A stretch of DNA of 59,508 nt from Clostridiales bacterium UBA1774 (GTDB lineage: Bacteria > Bacillota > Clostridia > Oscillospirales > Oscillospiraceae), in assembly GCA_002314635.1 (NCBI GenBank), contig DCGQ01000053.1, forward strand, positions 27,679 to 87,186, given 5' to 3'. The translations under genes and the position numbers were made by a program. This document shows positions 15,519-24,610 of this stretch, in pieces. The first letter of the stretch is position 1; each line of letters starts with the position of its first letter. Under the pieces are notes generated by a model. The model worked only from the letters and a program-made list of their open reading frames with translations, was not told the origin of the DNA and searched no databases.

Positions 15519-16748
15519 ATGAAACTCAGACTTGAGAATATACCCGTCTGCGATCACACCGGAATGACCCGGCAGTCCCGCACCCTGAGCTGCGCGGGAG
15601 CTGACCGGGAGCTTGTGCTTTCCGGTGGGTCCATCGTTCTGCTGCCCGGTCTTGCGGATGTGCATGTGCATCTGCGGGAGCCGGGCTTTTCCCATAAGGA
15701 GACCATCCGCACCGGTACGCTGGCAGCGGCCCGGGGCGGCTTCACCACCGTCTGCGCCATGCCCAACCTGAACCCGGTGCCGGACAGCGCGGCGCATCTC
15801 CGCCCCCAGCTGGAGAAAATCGAAACGGACGCCTGTGTCCGCGTCCTGCCCTACGGGGCCATCACCGTGGGCGAAGCGGGGCAGCAGCTGGCGGACATGG
15901 AGGCGCTGAACCCCGATGTGGCCGCCTTTTCCGACGATGGAAAGGGCGTGCAGAGCGACAGCGTGATGCGCTCCGCCATGGAAACGGCCAAGCGGCTTGG
16001 AAAGCTGATCGTGGCCCACTGCGAGGACAATTCCCTGCTTCGGGGCGGCTATATCCACGACGGGGCCTATGCCCGCGCCCACGGTCATCGGGGCATCTGC
16101 TCCGAATCCGAATGGCGGCAGGTGGAGCGGGATCTTCGGCTGGTGAAGGAGACCGGCTGCGGCTACCATGTGTGCCATGTTTCCGCGAAGGAGACCGTGG
16201 CGCTGATTCGCAGAGCCAAGGCGGAGGGACTGGATGTGAGCTGCGAGACCGCGCCTCACTACCTGCTGCTGGACGAGGGCGATTTGCAGGAGGATGCCCG
16301 GTTCAAGATGAACCCGCCCCTGCGGGAAAAGGCTGACCGGGAAGCGCTGCTGGAGGGCATCCGGGACGGGACGGTGGATATGCTGGTCACGGACCATGCG
16401 CCCCACACCGCCAAGGAAAAGAGCCGGGGTCTGGAGCTGGCACCCATGGGCATCGTGGGTCTGGAAACCAGCTTCCCGCTGTGCTATACCTATCTGGTAA
16501 AGAGCGGACTGCTGACCCTGCCGCAGCTATTGGCGCTGATGCAGGCAAATCCCTGCCGCCGCTTCCGCATTCCTGTGGATATGGATGCGGATTTCACCCT
16601 GTTTGATCTGGGAAAGCAGTACACCGTTGACCCGGCGGAGTTCCGCAGCATGGGCCGCAGCACACCCTTTGCCGGCTGGCAGGTGTATGGCCGCTGCCTC
16701 GTCACCGTCAGCCGGGGAAAACTGAGCTGGATGGAGGATAATCTGTGA
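15519..16748 (+). CDS. pyrC: dihydroorotase
   Basis: A 409-residue type I dihydroorotase that cyclises N-carbamoyl-aspartate to dihydroorotate. It has the metal-binding DVHVHLREPG (residues 47-56), the GGFTTVCAMPN segment that follows, and the catalytic TDHAPHT with Asp292. The ATG at 15519 sits after GGAGG and directly behind the attenuator. The stop overlaps the GTG start of pyrK (GTGA), implying translational coupling. It is the first gene of the operon, unlike Bacillus subtilis where pyrR and pyrB come first. Confidence 0.96.
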   Translation: MKLRLENIPVCDHTGMTRQSRTLSCAGADRELVLSGGSIVLLPGLADVHVHLREPGFSHKETIRTGTLAAARGGFTTVCAMPNLNPVPDSAAHLRPQLEKIETDACVRVLPYGAITVGEAGQQLADMEALNPDVAAFSDDGKGVQSDSVMRSAMETAKRLGKLIVAHCEDNSLLRGGYIHDGAYARAHGHRGICSESEWRQVERDLRLVKETGCGYHVCHVSAKETVALIRRAKAEGLDVSCETAPHYLLLDEGDLQEDARFKMNPPLREKADREALLEGIRDGTVDMLVTDHAPHTAKEKSRGLELAPMGIVGLETSFPLCYTYLVKSGLLTLPQLLALMQANPCRRFRIPVDMDADFTLFDLGKQYTVDPAEFRSMGRSTPFAGWQVYGRCLVTVSRGKLSWMEDNL

Positions 16749-17482
16749 AGCAATCCGATTTTACGATTCTGGAAAATACGCAGCTTGCCGGGGACATCTA
16801 CCGGATGGTGCTGGAGGGCGACACCTCGGCCATCGAAAACCCCGGCCAGTTTGTGAATATCCGGCTGGAGGGCCGCTTCCTCCGCCGCCCCATCTCCGTC
16901 TGCGACTGGGAGGATGGGAAACTGACCCTGATCTATAAGATTCTGGGCAAAGGTACGGCGGAGATGACCGGCTTTCAGCCGGGAAAGGCGCTGAACCTGC
17001 TCACCGGACTGGGCAACGGCTTCGATCTGGCCGATGCGGGAGACCATCCCCTGCTGCTGGGCGGCGGTGTGGGCATTCCCCCGCTGTACGGACTGGCAAA
17101 GCGCCTGCGGGCGCAGGGCGTCCCGGTGACGGCGGTGCTGGGTTTCAATCGAAGCGCCGACATCTTCTATGAAGCGGAGTTTCAGGCGCTGGGCGCGGAG
17201 ACCCTGGTGCTGACGGCGGACGGCAGCTATGGCGAGAAAGGCTTCGTCACCACGCCGCTGCCCCGGCTGCGCTATTCCTATTATTACACCTGCGGCCCAG
17301 AAGCCATGCTAAAGGCGGTGTACGCCGCCGCCGTTACCTCCGGCCAGCTGAGCTTTGAAAAACGAATGGGCTGCGGCTTCGGCGCCTGTATGGGCTGCTC
17401 CTGCCGCACGATCACCGGCAATAAGCGCATCTGCAAGGAAGGCCCGGTGCTGCGAAAGGAGGAGATCCTGTGGGAAGACTGA
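16745..17482 (+). CDS. pyrK: dihydroorotate dehydrogenase electron-transfer subunit PyrK
   Basis: A 245-residue FAD and [2Fe-2S] protein that passes electrons from PyrD to NAD+. An FAD-binding ferredoxin-reductase fold comes first (GQFVNIRLEGRFLRRPISV near residue 37), then an NAD-binding part with LLLGGGVGIPPLYGLAK. The C-terminal cluster ligands are Cys210, Cys215, Cys218 and Cys230 (C-x4-C-x2-C-x11-C). The start is the GTG overlapping the pyrC stop. Its 3' end overlaps pyrD by 13 nt. PyrK marks the following PyrD as class 1B. Confidence 0.95.
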   Translation: MKQSDFTILENTQLAGDIYRMVLEGDTSAIENPGQFVNIRLEGRFLRRPISVCDWEDGKLTLIYKILGKGTAEMTGFQPGKALNLLTGLGNGFDLADAGDHPLLLGGGVGIPPLYGLAKRLRAQGVPVTAVLGFNRSADIFYEAEFQALGAETLVLTADGSYGEKGFVTTPLPRLRYSYYYTCGPEAMLKAVYAAAVTSGQLSFEKRMGCGFGACMGCSCRTITGNKRICKEGPVLRKEEILWED

Positions 17483-18384
17483 GCGTGACGCTGTGCGGGA
17501 TCCGGCTGGATAACCCCATCATTCCCGCCTCCGGTACCTTCGGGTACGGCTATGAGTTTGCGGAGCTGTACGATATCAATGTGCTGGGAACCTTCTCCTT
17601 TAAGGGTACCACCCGGGAGCCGCGTTTCGGCAACCCCACGCCCCGCATCGCCGAGGCACCGTCCGGGATGCTGAACGCCGTGGGTCTGCAGAATCCGGGG
17701 GTGGAGAAGGTCATTTCGGAGGAGCTGCCCAAGCTGCGGAACTGCTTCCGTAAGCCGGTGATGGCCAATGTGTCCGGTTTTTCCGTGGAGGAATATGTGT
17801 CCGTCTGCGAAAAGCTGGACAAAGAGGAACAGGTTGGCTGGCTGGAGGTGAACATCTCCTGCCCCAATGTGCATGGCGGCGGCATGAGCTTCGGCACCGA
17901 CCCCCATGCGGCGGCAGCGGTGACAAGGGCGGTGAAGGCCGTCACCCACAAGCCGGTGATCATGAAGCTGACCCCCAATGTGACGGATATCACCGCCATT
18001 GCCCGGGCCTGCGAGGATGGCGGCGCGGACGGCATCAGCCTGATCAATACCATGCTGGCCATGCGGATTGACCTGAAGACCCGCCGACCCATTCTGAAGA
18101 ATACCACCGGCGGTCTCAGCGGCCCGGCGGTATTCCCGGTGGCGCTGCGGATGGTGTATCAGGTGTCGCAGGCGGTGCAGGTGCCGGTGATCGGTCTGGG
18201 CGGCGTCAGCTCTGCGGAGGATGTGCTGGAGATGATGCTGGCAGGCGCCACGGCGGTGGAGATCGGCGCTGCCAACCTGACCGAGCCTATGATCTGCCGG
18301 GATATCATCGAGAATCTGCCTGCCGTTATGGATCGGTACGGCATCGAAAATCTGAACGACTGCATCGGAGGTGCATGGAAATGA
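17470..18384 (+). CDS. pyrD: dihydroorotate dehydrogenase class 1B catalytic subunit
   Basis: A 304-residue FMN TIM-barrel enzyme oxidising dihydroorotate to orotate. Visible marks are NPIIPASGTFGYG near the N-terminus, the base-bearing segment WLEVNISCPNVHGGG (catalytic Cys in class 1) and phosphate-binding IGLGGVSSAEDVLEMMLAGA near the end. The start is GTG 17470, inside the end of pyrK. The stop forms ATGA with the pyrF start. It acts as a heterotetramer with PyrK. Confidence 0.96.
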   Translation: MGRLSVTLCGIRLDNPIIPASGTFGYGYEFAELYDINVLGTFSFKGTTREPRFGNPTPRIAEAPSGMLNAVGLQNPGVEKVISEELPKLRNCFRKPVMANVSGFSVEEYVSVCEKLDKEEQVGWLEVNISCPNVHGGGMSFGTDPHAAAAVTRAVKAVTHKPVIMKLTPNVTDITAIARACEDGGADGISLINTMLAMRIDLKTRRPILKNTTGGLSGPAVFPVALRMVYQVSQAVQVPVIGLGGVSSAEDVLEMMLAGATAVEIGAANLTEPMICRDIIENLPAVMDRYGIENLNDCIGGAWK

Positions 18385-19076
18385 AACGAACTGTCATTGT
18401 AGCCTGCGATTTCCCGAATATGGACACCACCCTGCGTTTTCTGGACAGCTTCACCGGGGAAAAACCCTATGTGAAGATCGGCATGGAGCTGTTTTACGGC
18501 GCAGGCCCGGAGATCGTCCGGGAACTGAAACGCCGGGGCCACGGGGTCTTTCTGGATCTGAAGCTCCACGATATCCCCAACACCGTAAAGTCCGCCATGT
18601 CCGTTCTGCGGGATCTGGGCGCGGACATCGTGAATGTCCACGCCGCCGGAGGCATCGACATGATGAAGGCCGCCGCGGAGGGTCTGACCCGGCCGGACGG
18701 CACCCGTCCACTGCTGATCGCCGTGACCCAGCTGACCTCCACCGATCAGGCACGGCTGACAAATGAGCTGCTGATCGACCGCCCGCTGGAGCAGGTGGTG
18801 ATCTCCTATGCGAAAAACGCCCGCGCCGCCGGACTGGACGGCGTGGTCTGCTCTCCGCTGGAGGCGGGCATGGTGCATGAAGCCTGCGGCGGGGACTTTC
18901 TCACCGTCACCCCGGGCATCCGCTTCCCGGACAGCGACACCGGCGACCAGAAGCGCGTGACCACCCCGGAGCGGGCAAGGGAGCTTGGCTCCGATTTTAT
19001 CGTGGTGGGACGGCCCATCACCCGTGCCGCCGACCCGGCAGCGGCATACGATCGCTGCGTCCGGGAATTTTGCTGA
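18381..19076 (+). CDS. pyrF: orotidine-5'-phosphate decarboxylase
   Basis: A 231-residue OMP decarboxylase making UMP. It starts MKRTVIVACDFPN and has the catalytic D-x-K-x-x-D array in LDLKLHDIPNTV. The phosphate-binding end VTPGIRFPD and VVGRPITRAADP is intact. I prefer the ATG at 18381, which overlaps the pyrD stop (ATGA) and has GGAGG 9 nt upstream. The ATG at 18375 is only 3 nt from that site. Confidence 0.95.
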   Translation: MKRTVIVACDFPNMDTTLRFLDSFTGEKPYVKIGMELFYGAGPEIVRELKRRGHGVFLDLKLHDIPNTVKSAMSVLRDLGADIVNVHAAGGIDMMKAAAEGLTRPDGTRPLLIAVTQLTSTDQARLTNELLIDRPLEQVVISYAKNARAAGLDGVVCSPLEAGMVHEACGGDFLTVTPGIRFPDSDTGDQKRVTTPERARELGSDFIVVGRPITRAADPAAAYDRCVREFC

Positions 19077-19091
19077 CGGAGGATTTCGGAA

Positions 19092-19733
19092 ATGGAAAAG
19101 AAGATTGCAAAGGATTTGCTCAGCATCGGCGCGGTGTTTTTCCGCCCGGAACAGCCTTTTACATGGGCCAGCGGCATTCTCAGCCCGGTTTACTGCGATA
19201 ACCGGCTGACGCTGACCGCCCCGCAGGTGCGTCTGGATGTGGAAACCGGCCTGAAAGCGCTGATCGAACAGTATTACCCGCAGGCGCAGGTGCTGATGGG
19301 CACCTCCACCGCCGGAATTGCCCACGCTGCCATCACCGCCCATCTGATGAACCTGCCCATGGGTTATGTGCGCTCCGGCGCGAAGGATCACGGACGGCAG
19401 AACCAGATCGAAGGCAGGCTGGAGCCGGGTCAGAAGGTAGTGGTGGTGGAGGATCTGATCTCCACCGGCGGCAGCGTCATCGAAGTGGTGAAGGTGCTGC
19501 GGGAGGCCGGTGCGGAGGTGCTGGGAGTGGTGAGCATTTTCACCTACGGCATGGCCAAGGGTCTCAAGCGGCTGGAGGAGGAGCAGGTGGAAAACCACTC
19601 CCTGACGAATTTTGATGTGATCGCCGCCGTGGCTGCCGAGGAAGGCTATATCAGACCCGAGGATGTGCGCCGGCTGCTGGCCTTCCGGGATAACCCCTCC
19701 GACCGGAGCTGGATGGAGGCAAAGCATGAATAA
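19092..19733 (+). CDS. pyrE: orotate phosphoribosyltransferase
   Basis: A 213-residue enzyme that joins orotate and PRPP to give OMP. The PRPP-binding motif VVVVEDLISTGGSVIEVV is intact, as is the flexible-loop region with RSGAKDHGRQNQIEG. The start ATG has GGAGG 9 nt upstream. The last codons overlap pyrB by 8 nt. Placed between pyrF and pyrB, it continues the operon in an order not matching the pathway. Confidence 0.96.
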   Translation: MEKKIAKDLLSIGAVFFRPEQPFTWASGILSPVYCDNRLTLTAPQVRLDVETGLKALIEQYYPQAQVLMGTSTAGIAHAAITAHLMNLPMGYVRSGAKDHGRQNQIEGRLEPGQKVVVVEDLISTGGSVIEVVKVLREAGAEVLGVVSIFTYGMAKGLKRLEEEQVENHSLTNFDVIAAVAAEEGYIRPEDVRRLLAFRDNPSDRSWMEAKHE

Positions 19734-20643
19734 TCTGATCGATATCATGCAGCTCAGCACGGAGGAGCTGCAGGGTCTCATCAATACCGCGCTGGATATC
19801 ATCGCCGATCCGAAGAAATATGCCCATGTGTGCGAGGGTAAAAAGCTGGCCACCCTGTTCTTTGAGCCTTCCACCCGCACCCGGCTCAGCTTTGAAGCGG
19901 CCATGTATGAGCTGGGCGGCCATGTGCTGGGGTTCAGCGAAGCTCAGAGCAGCTCCGCCGCCAAGGGCGAGAGCGTGGCGGACACGGCCAGAACCGTCGG
20001 CTGCTACGCGGATATCATCGCCATGCGCCATCCCAAGGAGGGCGCGCCGCTGGTGGCCTCCCGCACCGCCGGGGTGCCGGTGATCAACGCCGGTGACGGC
20101 GGACACAACCACCCCACCCAGACGCTGGCCGACCTGCTGACCATCTACCGGGAGAAGGGCGGCTTCGAGAATCTGACCATCGGTCTCTGCGGCGACCTGA
20201 AATTCGGGCGGACGGTGCATTCCCTGATCTCCGCCATGTCCCGCTACAAGGGCGTGCGCTTCGTGCTGATCTCCCCGGAGGAGCTGCGGGTGCCCCGCTA
20301 CATCGTCACCGATGTGCTGGAAAAGGGCAATATCCCTTATGAGGAAACCACCAGTCTGGAGGACGCCATGCCCCGGCTGGATATCCTGTATATGACCCGG
20401 GTACAGCGGGAGCGCTTCTTCAACGAAGCGGACTACCTGCGTTTGAAGGACAGCTATGTGCTGACCCCGGAAAAGCTGATCCCCGCAAAGGCGACCCTGT
20501 CCGTCATGCACCCGCTGCCCCGGGTGAATGAGATCGCCGTCTCCGTGGACAGTGACCCCCGCGCCTGCTACTTCAAGCAGGTGCTGAACGGCAAGTATAT
20601 GCGTATGGCGCTGATTCTGAAGCTTCTGGAGGTGCAGGTATGA
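19726..20643 (+). CDS. pyrB: aspartate carbamoyltransferase catalytic subunit
   Basis: A 305-residue enzyme catalysing the first committed step, carbamoyl phosphate plus aspartate. The carbamoyl-phosphate motif FFEPSTRTRLSFEAAM, the HPTQTLADL motif and the late MHPLPRVNEI are present. The ATG at 19726 lies within the last codons of pyrE. The stop overlaps pyrI by 4 nt (ATGA), so the two subunits are made together and probably form a c6r6 holoenzyme of the E. coli type. Confidence 0.97.
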   Translation: MNNLIDIMQLSTEELQGLINTALDIIADPKKYAHVCEGKKLATLFFEPSTRTRLSFEAAMYELGGHVLGFSEAQSSSAAKGESVADTARTVGCYADIIAMRHPKEGAPLVASRTAGVPVINAGDGGHNHPTQTLADLLTIYREKGGFENLTIGLCGDLKFGRTVHSLISAMSRYKGVRFVLISPEELRVPRYIVTDVLEKGNIPYEETTSLEDAMPRLDILYMTRVQRERFFNEADYLRLKDSYVLTPEKLIPAKATLSVMHPLPRVNEIAVSVDSDPRACYFKQVLNGKYMRMALILKLLEVQV

Positions 20644-21059
20644 TTATCGGTCAGATCAAGGACGGGATTGTGCTGGATCACATCACCGCCGGGAACAGCA
20701 GCCGCATCTATAACATTCTGGGTCTGGATAAGCTGGACTGCACCGTGGCCACCATCCAGAACGCGGAAAGCCAGAAGATGGGCCGCAAGGATATCATCAA
20801 GATCGGCAAGGTCATCGACATCGACCTGACCGTGCTGGGATATATCGACCCGGGTATCACGGTCAGCTATATTCATGACGGAAAGCTGCAGAAGCGGGAG
20901 CATCTGATCCTGCCGGAAACCGTGACGGATATCATCCGCTGCCGGAATCCCCGCTGCATCACCTCCACGGAGCAGGAGCTGCGGCAGGAGTTTCGCCTTG
21001 CCGACCGGGAGAAGAAGGTCTACCGCTGCATCTACTGCGACACCGAAGCACCCAAATAA
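20640..21059 (+). CDS. pyrI: aspartate carbamoyltransferase regulatory subunit
   Basis: A 139-residue PyrI protein: an N-terminal nucleotide-binding domain (GIVLDHITAGNSSRIYNIL) and a C-terminal zinc domain with four Cys (CRNPRC ... CIYC). It should give the enzyme feedback control by CTP/ATP at the protein level, in addition to the PyrR RNA control in front of the operon. PyrI is absent from Bacillus but known in Clostridia. Confidence 0.95.
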   Translation: MIIGQIKDGIVLDHITAGNSSRIYNILGLDKLDCTVATIQNAESQKMGRKDIIKIGKVIDIDLTVLGYIDPGITVSYIHDGKLQKREHLILPETVTDIIRCRNPRCITSTEQELRQEFRLADREKKVYRCIYCDTEAPK

Positions 21060-21062
21060 GCC

Positions 21063-21623
21063 ATGGAAAAACGGAATCGTCTCCTGCGGCTTTTCTGGGT
21101 GTTCTTCAAGATCGGCGCGTTTACCTTCGGCGGCGGCTATGCCATGATCCCGCTGATTTCCCGGGAAACGGTGGAGAATCAGAAGTGGATCTCCGAGGAG
21201 GACATTCTGGATATCGTGGCCATCGCCGAATCCACTCCCGGCCCCATCGCCATCAATGCCGCCACCTTTGTGGGGTATCGGGTGGCAGGGGTTCCCGGCG
21301 CGGCCTGTGCCACGCTGGGGGTCATTCTCCCCTCCTTTGTGATCATTCTGGTAGCCTCCGGGATTCTGGAGCTGATCATGGACTATAAGCCGGTGCAGTA
21401 TGCCTTCATGGGCATCCGGGCCGGTGTGCTGGCGCTGATCATCAAGGCCTTCTGGAGTATGTATAAGAAGTGCCCGAAGAACCCGCTCAGCTATTGTGTG
21501 GCAGCGGGCGCATTCCTGCTGTCTGCCGTGCTGAAGCTGAATGTGCTGTATGTGATCCTGGCCTGTGCCGCTGCCGGACTGATCCACAGCATCCTGACGG
21601 CGAAGGGGGCGGCGAAAAAATGA
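21063..21623 (+). CDS. chromate transporter (CHR) family protein, first of a pair
   Basis: A 186-residue membrane protein with a single CHR domain. It has the family signature FKIGAFTFGGGYAMIPLI near the N-terminus and STPGPIAINAATFVGYRVAG. Short CHR proteins work as pairs. The ATG lies 3 nt after the pyrI stop without a clear Shine-Dalgarno sequence, suggesting coupling to pyrI translation. Chromate or sulfate transport is the family name; the actual anion is unknown. Confidence 0.9.
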   Translation: MEKRNRLLRLFWVFFKIGAFTFGGGYAMIPLISRETVENQKWISEEDILDIVAIAESTPGPIAINAATFVGYRVAGVPGAACATLGVILPSFVIILVASGILELIMDYKPVQYAFMGIRAGVLALIIKAFWSMYKKCPKNPLSYCVAAGAFLLSAVLKLNVLYVILACAAAGLIHSILTAKGAAKK

Positions 21624-22183
21624 TCTATCTGACCATGTTTCTGACCTTCTTCCGCATCGGCCTGTTCACCTTCGGCGGCGGCTATGCCATGCTGCCGCTG
21701 ATCCAGCAGGCGGTGCTGCAAAACGGCTGGCTGGAGGAAACCCAGCTGATCAACTTCATCGCCGTCAGCGAATCCACCCCCGGCCCCTTTGCGGTGAATA
21801 TCGCCACCTATATCGGTTCCTGCATGGGCGGGGTGTTCGGCTCCGTCTGCGCCACGCTGGGCGTGGCCATGCCCAGCTTCATCGTGATCCTCATTGTGGC
21901 CCGGTGCTATCTGCGCTTCCGCAGCAGCAAAATCGTGGCTGGCTGTATGTCCGGCCTGAAACCCGCCGTGGTGGGTCTGATCGCTGCTGCGCTGCTCACC
22001 GTGGGAAAGACCGTGTTTTTCGTTGACGGGGTCAGCACCGCCGTGCTGGGAACGCCCATATTCTGGCTGTCCCTGCTGCTGTGCGCGGCCGCCGCGGTGA
22101 TGGCCTTCAAGAAGGTGCATCCCATTCTGATCATCCTGATCTCCGCCGCCGTGGGCATCGGCATGGGATATCTGTTTTTGTGA
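21620..22183 (+). CDS. chromate transporter (CHR) family protein, second of a pair
   Basis: A 187-residue homologue of the preceding gene, with RIGLFTFGGGYAMLPLIQ and STPGPFAVNIATYIGS. Its start overlaps the first gene by 4 nt (ATGA). The two halves together equal one full-length ChrA and presumably insert with opposite orientation as a heterodimer. A perfect stem-loop terminator follows 8 nt after the stop and closes the pyr-chr transcription unit. Confidence 0.9.
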   Translation: MIYLTMFLTFFRIGLFTFGGGYAMLPLIQQAVLQNGWLEETQLINFIAVSESTPGPFAVNIATYIGSCMGGVFGSVCATLGVAMPSFIVILIVARCYLRFRSSKIVAGCMSGLKPAVVGLIAAALLTVGKTVFFVDGVSTAVLGTPIFWLSLLLCAAAAVMAFKKVHPILIILISAAVGIGMGYLFL

Positions 22184-22191
22184 ATAACTTG

Positions 22192-22221
22192 AAAAAAGTT
22201 CCCGGAAACGGGAACTTTTTT
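22192..22221. terminator. bidirectional terminator after the chr pair
   Basis: AAAAAAGTTCCCG (22192-22204), GAAA tetraloop, then CGGGAACTTTTTT (22209-22221): a perfect 13-bp stem with A and T tracts. Confidence 0.93.
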
Positions 22222-22273
22222 CGCATTTCTGCGTCCAAAGGAACAAAGCTGTTTTTTGAAAGGGGCAAACACC

Positions 22274-24529
22274 ATGAAAAAATTACTGAGTCTGCTGCTG
22301 AGCCTGACCCTTCTGCTGGGTCTCAGCGCTTCCGCCTTTGCGGAAGCCGAGCCGGGGCTGCTGATCGCCTCCAATCCCATGGTCAGCGGCGACGACGGAC
22401 AGGACGAAGCCATGAAGCAGGTCATTCTCACCGTGAAAAAGACGCTGGGGCTGAATACCGACGACTACACCGAGTTCAACGGCGACAGCTATGTCAGCGG
22501 CAATCAGGTCTGGTGGCATCTGAGCTGGTACAGTGACGACGGCAGCATTTCCGTCACCGCCGACGAAAACGGCAAGGTCTACTCCTGCTATTTCTCCGAT
22601 TACAATCAGTCCTATGTTTCCTCCAAGGGACTGCACTTCCCCGCTTACTGCTATGCCGATGCGGTGGAGGATGCGGACGGCTTTGTGCAGAAGCTGCTGG
22701 ACAGGGAGGAATCCATCGTCTGGGAAAAGAACACCGACAGCCTGTATGTTTCCGGACGCTATTATCTTTACGGGACCCTGTATCTGAAGGGCCTGCCCAC
22801 CGAGATCGGGGTCAGCGTGACGCTGAACACCGCCGACGGTAGCATTCAGAGCTTTTACCGCTATGACGGCGGCACCTTCATCACCGGCGAAGTGCCCTCC
22901 GAAGTGCCCGCCTTTGACGCGGAGACTGCCCGGGGCAAATTCGCCCCCGCCGTCAGCAGCGAGCTGCAGTGGGTCATTACCGACTATGAGACCATGGAAG
23001 CGCGGCTGATGTATGTGTTCACCCGGGACTACGGCACGGTTCTGGACGCGCAGACCGGCGAGCTGATCGGCAGCTCCGGTTCCCGGAATTACGACAGCGG
23101 CAAGGGTGAAGCGGACAACGCCGCCAGCGAGGAAGCTACGGAGTATGATCTGACCGAGGTGGAGATCAAGGGCGCGGAGAAGTACATCGGCGTGCTGGAT
23201 GACGCTGCCCTGCTGGCCGCGGCAAAGGCGGAGGCCGCCTTCGGCATCACGGACGCTTACACCATCGGCAATGTGCGCTACACCGCCAACCAGAGCACCG
23301 TGGATCCCCTGCTGCTGGAGGCGGATGCGGAGATCGACGAGGGCATCACCGCCTCCTATGCCCTGCGCTATGTGCTCACCGGCCCCGATCTGGGTCTGAG
23401 CCAGAAGGAATACGATGCGCTGCTGGGCGAGGGCTATACCCCCACCGTCAGCAAGAGCGTCACCGCCGATGCACACACCGGCGAGGTGAAGAGCCTTTAC
23501 ACCTACTACAGCGGCTTCGGCTGGGAGGAACGAAAGGACACTGCCGAACCGGTGATCTCCGACACCGCACAGAATTTCCTGAATGACCGCTATGGCGCGT
23601 ATATGTCTCAGACCCGGCTGGAGGATTCCTATCAGAGCAGCTGGGGCATGAAGGTGGATTCCTTCCGCTATGTGCGGGTGCAGGACGGCTACCCCCTGTA
23701 TGACAACAGCATCCGGATCACCGTGAATACCGCCACCGGCTATGTGGACAGCTTCAACTGCTATTGGGATGAGGATGTGAGCTTCGGCCCCTCCGCACCG
23801 CTGGTGGGCGAGGACACCGCCCTTGCAAGTTATCTGAATACCTACGAAGCAGAACTGTTCTACAGCCTGCAGGCGGAGGAGCCGGATAACTGGGAGACCG
23901 GGTATTACTGGCTGCTGGCCTATCGTCTGGAATCTGAGGACTGGTGCTGGCAGGTGGACGCCATCACCGGCGAAGCGGATGTGGAGCGCTATGACTACGG
24001 AACCAGCGCCATCGCCTATACCGACCTTGGCAGCAGCTATGCCGCCAGAGAGATCGAAGAACTGGCGCAGTTCGGCATCGGCTTCTACGGCGTGGAGCAG
24101 TTTCTGCCGAAGCAGCAGGTCACGGAGCTGGATATGATCCTGTTCCTGCTGTCTGCTGACGGATACGCCTACGATTACAACGAGGTAAAGAACTATGATG
24201 CGGAGGAGCTGAACTGGATCTACCGCATTGCCCGGGACGAAGGTTTTATCTCCACTACGGCGCAGAACCCCGACCGGCTGGTGAAGCGCAGCGAGCTGTG
24301 CCGCAGCTTTGTGGCGCTGGCGGAGCTGACCGAAGCAGCGGAGCTGAAGGGCATCTATGCCTGCGGCTTCACCGATGAGGAAACCATTTCGGAGGCGGAT
24401 TACGGCTATGTGGCCATCGCCAAGGGTCTGGGCATCGTGTCCGGCGATAAGGCGGGCACCTTCCGCCCCAATGACGGCGCCACCCGTCAGGAGCTGGCAC
24501 TGATGCTGTACCGGTATCTGAGCCGCTGA
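22274..24529 (+). CDS. secreted YcdB/YcdC-type protein with C-terminal SLH domains
   Basis: A 751-residue exported protein. Residues 1-24 are a signal peptide ending ASAFA. The central 550 residues hold repeated PepSY-like units with the pattern V-x(3)-TG-x-V-x-S (SVTADAHTGEVKSLYTYY, ITVNTATGYVDSFNCYW), typical of YcdB/YcdC proteins. From about residue 580 there are SLH-type repeats (AREIEELAQFGI; GTFRPNDGATRQELALMLYR), expected to bind secondary cell-wall polymer. It is probably a surface protein of unknown role. The ATG at 22274 follows AAAGGGG. Confidence 0.85.
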   Translation: MKKLLSLLLSLTLLLGLSASAFAEAEPGLLIASNPMVSGDDGQDEAMKQVILTVKKTLGLNTDDYTEFNGDSYVSGNQVWWHLSWYSDDGSISVTADENGKVYSCYFSDYNQSYVSSKGLHFPAYCYADAVEDADGFVQKLLDREESIVWEKNTDSLYVSGRYYLYGTLYLKGLPTEIGVSVTLNTADGSIQSFYRYDGGTFITGEVPSEVPAFDAETARGKFAPAVSSELQWVITDYETMEARLMYVFTRDYGTVLDAQTGELIGSSGSRNYDSGKGEADNAASEEATEYDLTEVEIKGAEKYIGVLDDAALLAAAKAEAAFGITDAYTIGNVRYTANQSTVDPLLLEADAEIDEGITASYALRYVLTGPDLGLSQKEYDALLGEGYTPTVSKSVTADAHTGEVKSLYTYYSGFGWEERKDTAEPVISDTAQNFLNDRYGAYMSQTRLEDSYQSSWGMKVDSFRYVRVQDGYPLYDNSIRITVNTATGYVDSFNCYWDEDVSFGPSAPLVGEDTALASYLNTYEAELFYSLQAEEPDNWETGYYWLLAYRLESEDWCWQVDAITGEADVERYDYGTSAIAYTDLGSSYAAREIEELAQFGIGFYGVEQFLPKQQVTELDMILFLLSADGYAYDYNEVKNYDAEELNWIYRIARDEGFISTTAQNPDRLVKRSELCRSFVALAELTEAAELKGIYACGFTDEETISEADYGYVAIAKGLGIVSGDKAGTFRPNDGATRQELALMLYRYLSR

Positions 24530-24559
24530 TTTTGAGGATTTGAAGTCCGGAGTGAGGAG

Positions 24560-24595
24560 CGGAGCGGGAAGCGCTGCTCCCCGCTCCGTTTTTTT
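24560..24595 (+). terminator. Rho-independent terminator after the SLH gene
   Basis: CGGAGCGGG (24560-24568) pairs with CCCGCTCCG (24580-24588), followed by seven T. Confidence 0.93.
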
Positions 24596-24610
24596 CAGGG
24601 GAGAAAGAAT

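Noticed and set aside
12942..16406. Very long minus-strand open frame (1154 codons) opposite the GH3 and pyrC genes
   Set aside because: It is antisense to two clearly functional genes and its translation has no recognisable motif. High GC at third positions removes stop codons on the opposite strand.
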